A stretch of 64,000 nt of DNA from JAHQVI01 sp963749875 (GTDB lineage Bacteria > Pseudomonadota > Alphaproteobacteria > Rhizobiales > Rhodomicrobiaceae), in contig CAVVOX010000003.1 in assembly GCA_963749875.1 (NCBI GenBank), positions 372,001 to 436,000 of the forward strand, in the 5' to 3' direction. The translations under genes and the position numbers were made by a program. The notes under the pieces are model-generated. The model was not told where the DNA came from and made no database searches. It saw only the letters and a program-made list of their open reading frames with translations. Every line of letters starts with the position of its first letter. Positions within the stretch are counted from its first letter, which is position 1. This document shows positions 1 to 7,964 of the stretch, one piece after another.

Positions 1-1
1 A

Positions 2-409
2 CCGGAGCTGATTGCCTTGTTGCCGACAATCATGATGGTTGCCGGCTTCGCGCTCGCCTGGTTCTCTTATATTTACGCGCCATCGACCCCGGCCTGGGCA
101 ATGCGGACCTTCAAGCCGATCCACGCCTTCCTCTACAATAAATGGTATTTCGATGAGCTCTATGACTGGCTGTTCGTGCGGCCGTTCAAATGGCTGTCGC
201 GGCAGCTCTGGAAGACCGGCGACGGCGCGATCATCGACGGGCTCGGCCCTGACGGCATTTCGGCCCGCGTCATCGACATCACCAACCGCGTCGTGCGGCT
301 GCAGACCGGCTTCGTCTATCACTACGCCTTCGTCATGCTGATCGGCATCGCCCTCATCATCACCTATTTCGCCTATGTCTATTGGGCGCTGGTCTGGAAA
401 GGGTTTTAA
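2..409 (+). CDS. nuoL: NADH-quinone oxidoreductase subunit L, C-terminal part
   Basis: Partial gene: the frame is open from the window edge, so only the last ~135 residues of a ~650-residue protein are seen. NuoL is the distal proton-pumping, antiporter-like membrane subunit of respiratory complex I. The fragment has the typical C-terminal layout: a membrane segment (VAGFALAWFSYIY), the family block NKWYFDELYD, an amphipathic stretch (lateral-helix region) and a last membrane helix (YHYAFVMLIGIALIITYFAY). It stops 3 bases before nuoM, and nuoN follows, giving the standard nuoL-M-N order. Identification rests on both the block and the synteny. Confidence 0.95.
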   Translation, partial: PELIALLPTIMMVAGFALAWFSYIYAPSTPAWAMRTFKPIHAFLYNKWYFDELYDWLFVRPFKWLSRQLWKTGDGAIIDGLGPDGISARVIDITNRVVRLQTGFVYHYAFVMLIGIALIITYFAYVYWALVWKGF

Positions 410-412
410 GCC

Positions 413-1933
413 ATGACAAGCTGGCCGGTCCTTTCCACCGTCGTCTTCCTGCCCTTCCTCGGCGCGCTGTTCATCTTCCTTTTGCGCGGCGAGGACGAAG
501 CCGCCAAGCGCAATGCGCGCTATATCGCGCTGTGGACGACCATCGTCACCTTCGTCGTCTCGCTCCTAATCTGGCGCGATTTCGATCCGACCACGGCCGA
601 TTTCCAGTTCGTCGAGAAGCACGACTGGATCGGCGGCGCCATCACCTACCATCTCGGCGTCGACGGCATTTCGATGCTGTTCATCATCCTGACGACCTTC
701 CTGATGCCGCTTTGCATTCTGGCGAGCTGGCGGTCCGTCGAGGAGCGGGTGCGCGAATATATGATCGCGTTCCTCGTTCTGGAGACGCTGATGATCGGCG
801 TCTTCTGCGCGCTCGACCTGATCGTCTTCTATCTTTTCTTCGAGGGCGGCCTCATCCCGATGTTCATCATCATCGGCGTCTGGGGCGGAAAGCGGCGCGT
901 TTATGCCAGCTTCAAATTCTTCCTCTATACGCTGCTCGGGTCGGTTCTGATGCTGCTCGCCATTATGGCGATGTATCTCCAGGCCGGAACGACCGACATT
1001 CCGACATTGCTGGCCTATGATTTCCCGGCGGATCTGCAATTCTGGCTGTGGATCGCCTTCTTCGCCTCATTCGCGGTAAAGCTGCCGATGTGGCCGGTCC
1101 ATACCTGGCTGCCGGATGCTCACGTCGAGGCGCCGACAGCGGGCTCGGTCATTCTGGCCGGCGTGCTTCTGAAAATGGGCGGCTACGGATTCTTGCGCTT
1201 CTCCATCCCGATGTTCCCGATTGCGTCGGCCGACCTCGCGCCCTTCATCTTCGCGCTCAGCATCATCGCCATCATCTACACCTCCATGGTCGCCTTTGCG
1301 CAGGAGGACGTGAAAAAGCTGATCGCCTATTCCTCCGTCGCCCATATGGGTTTCGTGACCATGGGTGTCTTCACGCTGACGACACAGGGCGTGCAGGGCG
1401 GCATCTTCCTGATGCTCAGCCACGGCATCGTCTCGGCCGCGCTTTTCCTCTGCGTCGGCGTCATATACGATCGCATGCATACGCGCGAGATTTCGGCCTA
1501 TGGCGGGCTTGCCGACCGGATGCCGCTCTATGCCTTCTGCTTCATGGTCTTCACCATGGCCAATGTCGGCCTGCCGGGCACTAGCGGCTTTGTCGGCGAG
1601 TTTCTGTCGCTGCTCGGCGCGTTCCGGCTCAACACATGGGTGGCGCTGTTCGCCACGACCGGCGTCATCCTTTCGGCTGCCTACGCGCTCTGGCTCTACC
1701 GGCGGGTGATCTTCGGCAAGCTGGAGAAGCCGAGCCTTGCCAATATTCTCGATCTGACGCCGCGCGAGACGGCGGTGCTTGCGCCGCTCGTGATCCTCAC
1801 CATCCTATTCGGCGTCTATCCCAAGCCGGTCATGGATGTGACCGCCGTATCCGTCGACAAGCTGATCGCGGAGTATAAACAGGACGTCGAAACCGCCCGG
1901 CAGGCGCGGCTTGCAGCGCTGGAGGAGAGGTGA
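413..1933 (+). CDS. nuoM: NADH-quinone oxidoreductase subunit M
   Basis: 506-residue polytopic membrane protein, the usual length for NuoM. It is one of the three antiporter-like, proton-translocating subunits of complex I, in the cytoplasmic membrane. The Proton_antipo_M core is clear, with KLPMWPVHTWLPDAH followed by EAPTAGSVILAG near residues 223-250 and KKLIAYSSVAHMG near residue 300. An early conserved Glu (LDLIVFYLFFEGG region) matches the position of the essential membrane glutamate of the family. The ATG follows the nuoL stop by 3 bases, and the stop overlaps the nuoN start (TGATG), so the three genes are translationally coupled. Confidence 0.98.
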   Translation: MTSWPVLSTVVFLPFLGALFIFLLRGEDEAAKRNARYIALWTTIVTFVVSLLIWRDFDPTTADFQFVEKHDWIGGAITYHLGVDGISMLFIILTTFLMPLCILASWRSVEERVREYMIAFLVLETLMIGVFCALDLIVFYLFFEGGLIPMFIIIGVWGGKRRVYASFKFFLYTLLGSVLMLLAIMAMYLQAGTTDIPTLLAYDFPADLQFWLWIAFFASFAVKLPMWPVHTWLPDAHVEAPTAGSVILAGVLLKMGGYGFLRFSIPMFPIASADLAPFIFALSIIAIIYTSMVAFAQEDVKKLIAYSSVAHMGFVTMGVFTLTTQGVQGGIFLMLSHGIVSAALFLCVGVIYDRMHTREISAYGGLADRMPLYAFCFMVFTMANVGLPGTSGFVGEFLSLLGAFRLNTWVALFATTGVILSAAYALWLYRRVIFGKLEKPSLANILDLTPRETAVLAPLVILTILFGVYPKPVMDVTAVSVDKLIAEYKQDVETARQARLAALEER

Positions 1934-3375
1934 TGCCTTTACCGGCCCTTGACCATTTTGCGCCGATCTTCCCGGAGATGTTCCTCGCTTCGGCGACGAT
2001 GGTGCTGCTGATGTACGGCGTCTTCAGAGGCGGGGAGGACAGCGAGACGGCCGGCTGGCTCGCCATCCTCCTGATCATCGTCACGGGTGTCATGATCGTC
2101 GGGCAGGGCGCCGGGACCGAGCAACTCTTCGAAGGGGCGGTCATCGTCGATGATTTCGCCCGCTTCATGAAGCTTTTGATTCTCGGCGGGGCGGCGTTCG
2201 CGTTGATCCTGTCCTTCGATTATCTCCGCGGCGCCGGGATCCTCAAATTCGAGTTTCCGGTTCTGGTCCTGCTCTCGACTGTCGGCATGCTGCTGCTGGC
2301 CTCGGCGAATAATCTCATTTCGCTCTATCTGGCGCTCGAATTGCAGAGCCTTGCGCTTTACGTCCTGGCGAGCTTCCGGCGCGACTCCGTACTGTCCGCC
2401 GAGGCCGGGCTGAAATATTTCGTGCTCGGCGCGCTCGCCTCGGGCCTGCTGCTCTATGGCTGCTCGCTGATCTACGGCTTCACCGGAACCACCAGCTTTT
2501 CCGGCATCGCCGCGGTGCTGCAAGGGACAGAGCGGTCGATCGGGGTGATTTTCGGGCTGGTCTTCATTCTGACCGGCATCGCCTTCAAACTGTCGGCCGT
2601 CCCCTTCCATATGTGGACGCCGGACGTCTATCAGGGCGCGCCGACGCCGGTCACGGCCTTTTTCGCCGCCGCGCCGAAAGTGGCGGCTTTCGCCATGCTG
2701 ATCCGCGTCGTTCTCGACGCCTTTCCCGCAGTCAGCCCCGACTGGCAGCAGATCATCATCGCAATCTCCGTCGCCTCGATGGCGCTCGGCGCCTTCGCCG
2801 CCATCGGCCAGACCAATATCAAGCGGCTGATGGCTTACTCCTCGATCGGTCATGTCGGCTATGCGCTTGTCGGCCTTGCTGCGGGGACGCCGCAGGGCAT
2901 TCAGGGAATTCTGATCTATTTGGTGATCTATGTCGTCATGACGCTCGGCACCTTCGCCTGCATTCTCGCCATGCGCCGCGAGGACGGGCATGTTGAGGAG
3001 ATCTCCGAGCTCGTGGGACTGTCGCGGCACAAGCCGATGCTGGCCTTCATGCTTGCCATGCTGCTCTTCTCGATGGCCGGCATTCCGCCGCTCGCCGGTT
3101 TCTTTGCGAAATTCTATGTGTTCCTCGCCGCCATCGAGGCCGGGCTGTTCTGGCTCGCCGTGTTCGGTGTCGTCACCTCGGTCGTCAGCGCTTTTTATTA
3201 TCTGGCGATCATCGCCAAGATGTATTTCCAGGAGCCTGCGGCGGAGTTCGAGCCGATGACCGGCAAGCTGCGCTTCGTGCTGGCGGTGACCGGCATCATC
3301 ACGCTACTGCTTTTCATCCCGATCGATTTCCTGGTCCAGGCAGCCGACGTCGCCGCCAGATCTTTGTTTGCATAA
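1933..3375 (+). CDS. nuoN: NADH-quinone oxidoreductase subunit N
   Basis: 480-residue membrane subunit of complex I, the third antiporter-like pump. The family core FKLSAVPFHMWTPDVYQGAP followed by TPVTAFFAAAPKVAAF lies near residues 220-255, and KRLMAYSSIGHVGYAL near 300. I chose the ATG at 1933, which overlaps the nuoM stop, because GGAGGAG at 1921-1927 sits at a proper distance; an in-frame GTG at 1930 is possible but too close to that site. It is the last nuo gene; birA follows after 9 bases, probably in the same transcript. Confidence 0.98.
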   Translation: MPLPALDHFAPIFPEMFLASATMVLLMYGVFRGGEDSETAGWLAILLIIVTGVMIVGQGAGTEQLFEGAVIVDDFARFMKLLILGGAAFALILSFDYLRGAGILKFEFPVLVLLSTVGMLLLASANNLISLYLALELQSLALYVLASFRRDSVLSAEAGLKYFVLGALASGLLLYGCSLIYGFTGTTSFSGIAAVLQGTERSIGVIFGLVFILTGIAFKLSAVPFHMWTPDVYQGAPTPVTAFFAAAPKVAAFAMLIRVVLDAFPAVSPDWQQIIIAISVASMALGAFAAIGQTNIKRLMAYSSIGHVGYALVGLAAGTPQGIQGILIYLVIYVVMTLGTFACILAMRREDGHVEEISELVGLSRHKPMLAFMLAMLLFSMAGIPPLAGFFAKFYVFLAAIEAGLFWLAVFGVVTSVVSAFYYLAIIAKMYFQEPAAEFEPMTGKLRFVLAVTGIITLLLFIPIDFLVQAADVAARSLFA

Positions 3376-3384
3376 GGCGCGCTC

Positions 3385-4161
3385 ATGGAAGATGGCGGCA
3401 TTCAACTGCCGAGCGGTTATCGGCTGGCCCTTTACGAAACCATCGACTCAACCAATAGCGAGGCGCTGAGACTGGCGAGCCGGGGCGAACCGGGGGGGCT
3501 TTGGATCCGGGCGGCGCGCCAGGAAGCCGGAAAAGGGCGCGTCGGGCGGGAATGGGTCTCTTCGAGCGGCAATCTCTATGCAAGCCTGCTGATCCGTCCC
3601 CATGTTCCGCTGACGACGGCGCTGCAGCTTTCGCTGCTGGCCGGTGTCGCCGCCTATGACGCGCTTGCTAGCCTGGCATCGGGCGCCGGCAGAGAGATCG
3701 ACCTGCGCCTGAAATGGCCGAACGACATTCTGCTCGGGACGGCCAAGCTCGGCGGCATTCTGCTCGAAAGCACGACCACCTCCAATTCCGCTTCGTCCGC
3801 CATCATCATCGGAACCGGCATCAATCTTGCCCAAAGCCCCGGCGAACTCAGCCGTCCCGCGGCATCGCTCGCCGGCGCGGGCGTGACCGCCACGGCGGAG
3901 CAGGCCTTCGCGGCGCTCGCCTGGACGACCGCCGAATGGATTGCACTCTGGCGCGAGGGCGAAGGTTTTGCGACCGTCCGCTCCGCCTGGCTCGACCGCG
4001 CCCAGCCGATCGGCAATGCGATCTCGGTGAAGCTCGGAGGGGACCTCCTTAGCGGCACATTCCTCGGCATCGATGAGACCGGCGCGCTGCGCTTGTCGCT
4101 GACGACCGGCGAGGAGCGCCGGATTACGGCGGGCGATGTCGCGATCGGCGCGGGAGCCTGA
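3385..4161 (+). CDS. birA: Biotin--[acetyl-CoA-carboxylase] ligase
   Basis: 258-residue biotin protein ligase that makes biotinyl-AMP and transfers biotin to the carrier lysine of biotin enzymes such as acetyl-CoA carboxylase. The ATP/biotin loop is visible as GKGRVGREW (residues ~49-57) followed by SSSGNLYASL, and the KWPND motif lies near residue 110. A small C-terminal beta-barrel follows. There is no N-terminal helix-turn-helix, so this is a monofunctional class I ligase that should not repress biotin genes, as is usual in alphaproteobacteria. It lies between nuoN and RNase J, a conserved order in Rhizobiales. Confidence 0.95.
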   Translation: MEDGGIQLPSGYRLALYETIDSTNSEALRLASRGEPGGLWIRAARQEAGKGRVGREWVSSSGNLYASLLIRPHVPLTTALQLSLLAGVAAYDALASLASGAGREIDLRLKWPNDILLGTAKLGGILLESTTTSNSASSAIIIGTGINLAQSPGELSRPAASLAGAGVTATAEQAFAALAWTTAEWIALWREGEGFATVRSAWLDRAQPIGNAISVKLGGDLLSGTFLGIDETGALRLSLTTGEERRITAGDVAIGAGA

Positions 4162-4165
4162 CCGG

Positions 4166-5845
4166 ATGGGGCAGCGCACCGACGAGAACGAAATGGTCTT
4201 TCTCCCGCTTGGAGGCGTCGGCGAGATCGGCATGAATGTCTATCTCTACGGTCTCGGGCCGCCGCGCCGCCGGGAATGGCTGATGGTCGATCTCGGCGTG
4301 ACCTTCCCCGACGATCGCGAGCCGGGCATCGACATCGTCCTGCCCGATCTCCGTTTCATTCAGGAAGAGCGCGGCAGTCTCGCCGGCATCCTCCTCACCC
4401 ATGCGCATGAGGATCATTACGGCGCCGTGGCCGAGCTCTGGCCCTCGCTCGGCGTACCCGTCTACGGCACGCACTTCACCCTGGCGATGCTGAAGGAAAA
4501 GCTTGAGGAGACACCCTGGCGCGGTGACGTGCCGCTGCATGAGATCCCGCGCGGCGGCCGTCTGACCATCGGCCGGTTCGACATCGAACTAATCGACATG
4601 GCGCATTCCATTCCCGACACCAGCGCCGTCGCCATCCGGTCCGAGCTCGGCACCGTGCTGCACTCGGCCGATTTCAAGCTCGACGACGCCCCCGGCGCCG
4701 GCGCCGCGACCGATGCCGCCAAGCTGCGCCGCCTTGGCGATGAGGGGGTCGAAGTGTTCATCTGCGACAGCACCAACATATTGAGCGCCGGGCACACTGC
4801 GTCCGAAGCGACGGTGGCGCAATCACTAGCCGCGATCATCGGCGGCGCGCGGGGACGTGTGGCGATCACCAGCTTTGCCTCCAGCGTCGGCCGGCTGCTC
4901 AATATCGCCAAAGCCGCCGCGGCGGCGGGGCGGCATCTGGTCCTGGTCGGACGCTCCATGCACCGCATTGTCGAGCTGGCGCGCGAGACGGGTTTCTGGC
5001 CCGAGGGCCTGAAGACGCTTGGCGAGGAGGATTACGGGCATTTGCCGGCCGAGACCGTCGTGGCTTTGCTGACCGGCAGTCAGGGCGAGCCGCGCGCGGC
5101 CCTTGCCCGCGTCGCCGACGATCAGCATCCCAATGTCAGCCTGTCGCGCGGGGACGTGGTGATCTTTTCCGCGCGCGCCATTCCCGGCAATGAGGCCGCG
5201 ATCATCCGTATCCAGAACAAACTCGCCGATATGGGCGTCGAGGTCCTGACCGAATGGCCGGGCGGGCCGATCCACGCCTCGGGCCATCCGCGGCAGGGCG
5301 AGTTGGCGCAGGTCTATGAATGGGTGCGCCCGAAAGCGCTGATCCCCATGCATGGCGAGCCGCGTCATCTGGAAAATCATGCCGTCTTCGCGCAGTCCCG
5401 CGGAATTTCGGCCGTCCGTCCGGTGCGCAACGGCACCATGGTCCGGCTGCTGCCCGGCGAGCCGGGGATCATCGACGACGCTCCGGTCGGGCGGATCTAC
5501 CGGGATGGCGATCTGATCATTCCGGGCGATGAGGACTGTCTCCGTCAGCGGCGAAAGCTGAGCTTTGTAGGCAGCGTGGTCGTTTCGGTGGTGATGACCC
5601 GGCAGGGCGAGCTCGCGGCGGATCCGCTTGTCGCCCTCATGGGCGTGCCGCAGCTCAGTTCCGATGGCGAAAGCTTCCGCGAAATTGCCGAGAAAGCCGC
5701 GACCGGCGCGATCGAGAGCATTCCGCGCCCGCGCCGCAAGAGCACCGATCTCGTCGGCGAAGCGGTGCGTAAATCGGTGCGGGCCGCGATCAATGCCGCC
5801 TGGGGCAAGAAGCCCATATGCAGCGTTCTGGTTTCTGTTGTTTAA
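4166..5845 (+). CDS. rnj: Ribonuclease J
   Basis: Metallo-beta-lactamase/beta-CASP ribonuclease (559 residues) with 5'-exonuclease and endonuclease activity in RNA maturation and decay. The N-terminus has the family start VFLPLGGVGEIGMN, the zinc motif THAHEDHYGA (near residue 80), later metal ligands (AHSIPDTSAV, SADFKLD), and the beta-CASP histidines around HASGHPRQGEL and PMHGEPRHL. The frame is open to an ATG at 4136 inside birA, but the ATG at 4166, 5 bases after the birA stop and 9-10 bases after GGGAG, fits family N-termini. The C-terminal domain is complete. Confidence 0.95.
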   Translation: MGQRTDENEMVFLPLGGVGEIGMNVYLYGLGPPRRREWLMVDLGVTFPDDREPGIDIVLPDLRFIQEERGSLAGILLTHAHEDHYGAVAELWPSLGVPVYGTHFTLAMLKEKLEETPWRGDVPLHEIPRGGRLTIGRFDIELIDMAHSIPDTSAVAIRSELGTVLHSADFKLDDAPGAGAATDAAKLRRLGDEGVEVFICDSTNILSAGHTASEATVAQSLAAIIGGARGRVAITSFASSVGRLLNIAKAAAAAGRHLVLVGRSMHRIVELARETGFWPEGLKTLGEEDYGHLPAETVVALLTGSQGEPRAALARVADDQHPNVSLSRGDVVIFSARAIPGNEAAIIRIQNKLADMGVEVLTEWPGGPIHASGHPRQGELAQVYEWVRPKALIPMHGEPRHLENHAVFAQSRGISAVRPVRNGTMVRLLPGEPGIIDDAPVGRIYRDGDLIIPGDEDCLRQRRKLSFVGSVVVSVVMTRQGELAADPLVALMGVPQLSSDGESFREIAEKAATGAIESIPRPRRKSTDLVGEAVRKSVRAAINAAWGKKPICSVLVSVV

Positions 5846-5880
5846 TTGCGCCCGGGGCAGCCGCAGACAAGACCGGGAGA

Positions 5881-6291
5881 ATGCTTTTGATTGGACGCCT
5901 GAACCATGTCGCGATCGCGGTTCCTGACCTGGAAGCGGCGGCGGCCACCTATCGGACCGTGCTCGGCGCGAAGCTGTCCGAGGCCGTGCCGCAGCCCGAT
6001 CATGGCGTGACAACGATTTTCGTCGAATTGCCGAATACGAAGATCGAGCTGCTGGAGCCGCTCGGCGAGGACTCGCCGATCGCCAAATTCCTCCAGCGCA
6101 ATCCGGCCGGCGGCATTCACCACATCTGCTATGAGGTCGATGATATTCACGCCGCCGCGCGTTCGCTGGCCGAGCACGGCGCCCGCATTCTCGGCGACGG
6201 CGAGCCCAAGATCGGCGCCCATGGCAAGCCCGTGCTGTTCCTTCATCCGAAGGATTTTTGCGGGACGCTGACCGAACTGGAACAGGCCTAG
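5881..6291 (+). CDS. mce: Methylmalonyl-CoA epimerase
   Basis: 136-residue vicinal-oxygen-chelate protein that interconverts the (R) and (S) epimers of methylmalonyl-CoA in propionyl-CoA breakdown. It has two VOC half-modules; the metal-binding residues are seen at LNHVAIAV (N-terminal His), GIHHICYEV (middle) and the C-terminal Glu in TLTELEQ, with the family end VLFLHPKDFCGTL. I chose the ATG at 5881 after a GGGAG site rather than earlier starts overlapping rnj, because length and N-terminus then match the family. Its TAG stop is also the first three bases of a palindromic repeat (6289-6392). Confidence 0.93.
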   Translation: MLLIGRLNHVAIAVPDLEAAAATYRTVLGAKLSEAVPQPDHGVTTIFVELPNTKIELLEPLGEDSPIAKFLQRNPAGGIHHICYEVDDIHAAARSLAEHGARILGDGEPKIGAHGKPVLFLHPKDFCGTLTELEQA

Positions 6292-6392
6292 AGCATCGGA
6301 CCGAAAAGTGGCATCCACTTTTCGGGTAAACCCGACGCAAAACAAACAGTTAGAGCGACGCCTCCGATTCCGATCAAGGGTCCGGCGCTCTA
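6289..6392. repeat. TAGAGC...GCTCTA palindromic repeat, two modules
   Basis: The element begins with TAGAGC at the mce stop and ends with GCTCTA at 6387-6392. Inside is a perfect 11-bp hairpin (6301-6311 pairing with 6315-6325, loop CAT), followed by a second TAGAGC...GCTCTA unit at 6351-6392. A related single-unit copy lies at 52117-52170. Such intergenic palindromes are a known feature of Rhizobiales genomes; the assignment to a named family is not made here. Confidence 0.75.
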
Positions 6393-6405
6393 AAGGAGAG
6401 CGGAA

Positions 6406-6663
6406 ATGAGCCTGGCGATGTCGGTTGGGATTTATTTCGTCTGCTGGTGGCTGGCTTTCTTCATCGTGCTGCCGATCGGCGTGCGCACACATGCCGATCA
6501 CGGTACGGTCGAACCCGGCACGGCCGACAGCGCTCCGATCGCGCCGCATCTGTGGATCAAGGCGGCCGCCGCCACGGTCCTGTCGGCAATCATCTTCGCC
6601 GTCATCTATGTCGTAATCGCGTACCAGCTCATCCCGTTGGAGAGCGTTGCCATGGCGCTGTAG
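6406..6663 (+). CDS. DUF1467 family small membrane protein
   Basis: 85-residue protein with two membrane helices (residues ~7-27 and ~50-73) joined by a short loop with PIGVRTHAD, the hallmark of DUF1467. Function is unknown. In many alphaproteobacteria this gene lies between mce and proS. Here mce is directly upstream, but proS is found about 32 kb further on (38548). An AGGAGAG site 6-8 bases upstream of the ATG, just after the repeat end, supports the start. Confidence 0.88.
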   Translation: MSLAMSVGIYFVCWWLAFFIVLPIGVRTHADHGTVEPGTADSAPIAPHLWIKAAAATVLSAIIFAVIYVVIAYQLIPLESVAMAL

Positions 6664-6702
6664 CGCCCCCTGCAGGGCGGCTGGACACCATGCCTGCCAC
6701 CG

Positions 6703-7698
6703 CTATCCGCCTTCGACGTGCCTGACGGCCGTCCGCACGCCGCGAAGACGCTTCTGCGCTGCCGCCAGCTTGTTCATCTTGCGCAACTCACCCTCCGACA
6801 GTTGCATGGCGACCGACACCCACTCCTCGGCAATATCGGCCATTTCCTGGAAGGTGATCGGAAAGGCGCGCCGGCGGGCATTGTAGACGGCGCGGGAAGC
6901 GTTGAAGCGGCGGAGAAGTCTGGCCAGATAGCCGTTCATCTCTTTGAACCCCGCCTCCCGTGGCGCGACCCGGTCGATGAGCCCCATTTCCGCAAGCTCT
7001 TCGGCGCTGTGGAGATTGCCGTGGGAGATGAGAACCTCCGCGCGTGCCTGGCCCAGGCGGCGCATCAGAAAGGAATAGGCGCCCATGCCGGGAAAAAGGC
7101 CGTAGAGCATTTCCGGCAAGCCGAATTTGGACTGTTCCTCGGCGAGGATGAAATCGCAGGACAGCGCCAACTCCATGCCGCCGCCCAGCGCGTCGCCCGC
7201 AACGAGCGATCCGGTGATCATGGGCGCGTTGAGAGCGCTGTAATTGGCAAAGCACACATCGATGCAGCTCAGCGCATACGCCCTGAGCCGCCGCTGATCC
7301 CGCTGCCGCACGAGCGTTTCGAAATAGCGCAGATCGCCGCCGAGATTGAAGACGCCTTCCAGATCCGAGGCCCAGATCAGGAATTTGGCGAGCTGCGCGG
7401 CGTCGGACGGCTCGTCGCGATGAAAATCCTGCAAGGCGCGCTGCACCTTGCGGATGTCCTTCAGCAGGCGCGGCGCGAAGCTCAGCCCGTTGTGATGCTG
7501 CTGGAAACACCAGATTGCGGCGAGATCGATGTCGAATGCCACTCTGAGTTCATAGAGCTCGAGGTCGTGCAAGAGGGTGAGCAGTTTGACGGCGCCGGGG
7601 TTCTCGCCGATCGCGGCGGGGAGAAGGGTCTTTTGCAACGCTCCCGCACCTGGTGCAGCAGGCCAATCGTAATGTTGTCCTTCAACCGTGATCTGCAT
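6703..7698 (-). CDS. rpfF: RpfF-like diffusible signal factor (DSF) synthase, crotonase fold
   Basis: 331-residue crotonase-superfamily enzyme closely resembling RpfF, which makes cis-2-unsaturated fatty acid signals from acyl-ACP by dehydratase and thioesterase steps. The RpfF hallmarks are in order: VFNLGGDLRYF, GDALGGGMELALSCD, AEEQSKFGLPEMLYGLFPGMG, and GLIDRV. The two glutamates aligned with the catalytic pair of Xanthomonas RpfF are both kept, 20 residues apart (residues 176 and 196). The start is uncertain: ATG at 7698 gives a length nearer the family; a TTG at 7752 adds 18 residues. It is divergent from the two-component genes, the second of which is RpfC-like, which supports a signalling role over fatty-acid oxidation. 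Confidence 0.88.
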   Translation of the reverse strand: MQITVEGQHYDWPAAPGAGALQKTLLPAAIGENPGAVKLLTLLHDLELYELRVAFDIDLAAIWCFQQHHNGLSFAPRLLKDIRKVQRALQDFHRDEPSDAAQLAKFLIWASDLEGVFNLGGDLRYFETLVRQRDQRRLRAYALSCIDVCFANYSALNAPMITGSLVAGDALGGGMELALSCDFILAEEQSKFGLPEMLYGLFPGMGAYSFLMRRLGQARAEVLISHGNLHSAEELAEMGLIDRVAPREAGFKEMNGYLARLLRRFNASRAVYNARRRAFPITFQEMADIAEEWVSVAMQLSEGELRKMNKLAAAQKRLRGVRTAVRHVEGG

Positions 7699-7964
7699 GC
7701 GCCCGCTCGACCGAAAGGTTGCCCTTACAATCTTAGGTAAAAGTTTTCGCAACGCAATGCAATCACAGGTTTAGTTTGGCGCCGCAATAATGGCCTCACC
7801 CGCGCATGGCTAATGATGTCATTCGAGGACGGATAGAATTTTCTGCAGATTTTATGGCTGGCGATCACCGGATATTTCTTAGAACGGTGCTATGATTTTG
7901 AGGGATACAACAAAAATGAAGAGAATATTCAGATTTCTGATCGTCACCGTTATGTCGTGCGTAG
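7699..7964. promoter_or_regulatory. Divergent rpfF / sensor-kinase intergenic region
   Basis: About 265 bases, visibly more AT-rich than its surroundings (notably 7840-7960), separating rpfF (leftward) from the kinase genes (rightward), so it should hold both promoters. A 26-codon open frame starts with ATG at 7916 and ends at 7994, but it has no recognisable product and may be chance. I saw no clear sigma-70 hexamer pair or operator. Confidence 0.45.

Noticed and set aside
4826..6340. 504-residue minus-strand frame over rnj and mce
   Set aside because: Arg-rich composition and no recognisable motifs; both sense genes are certain.
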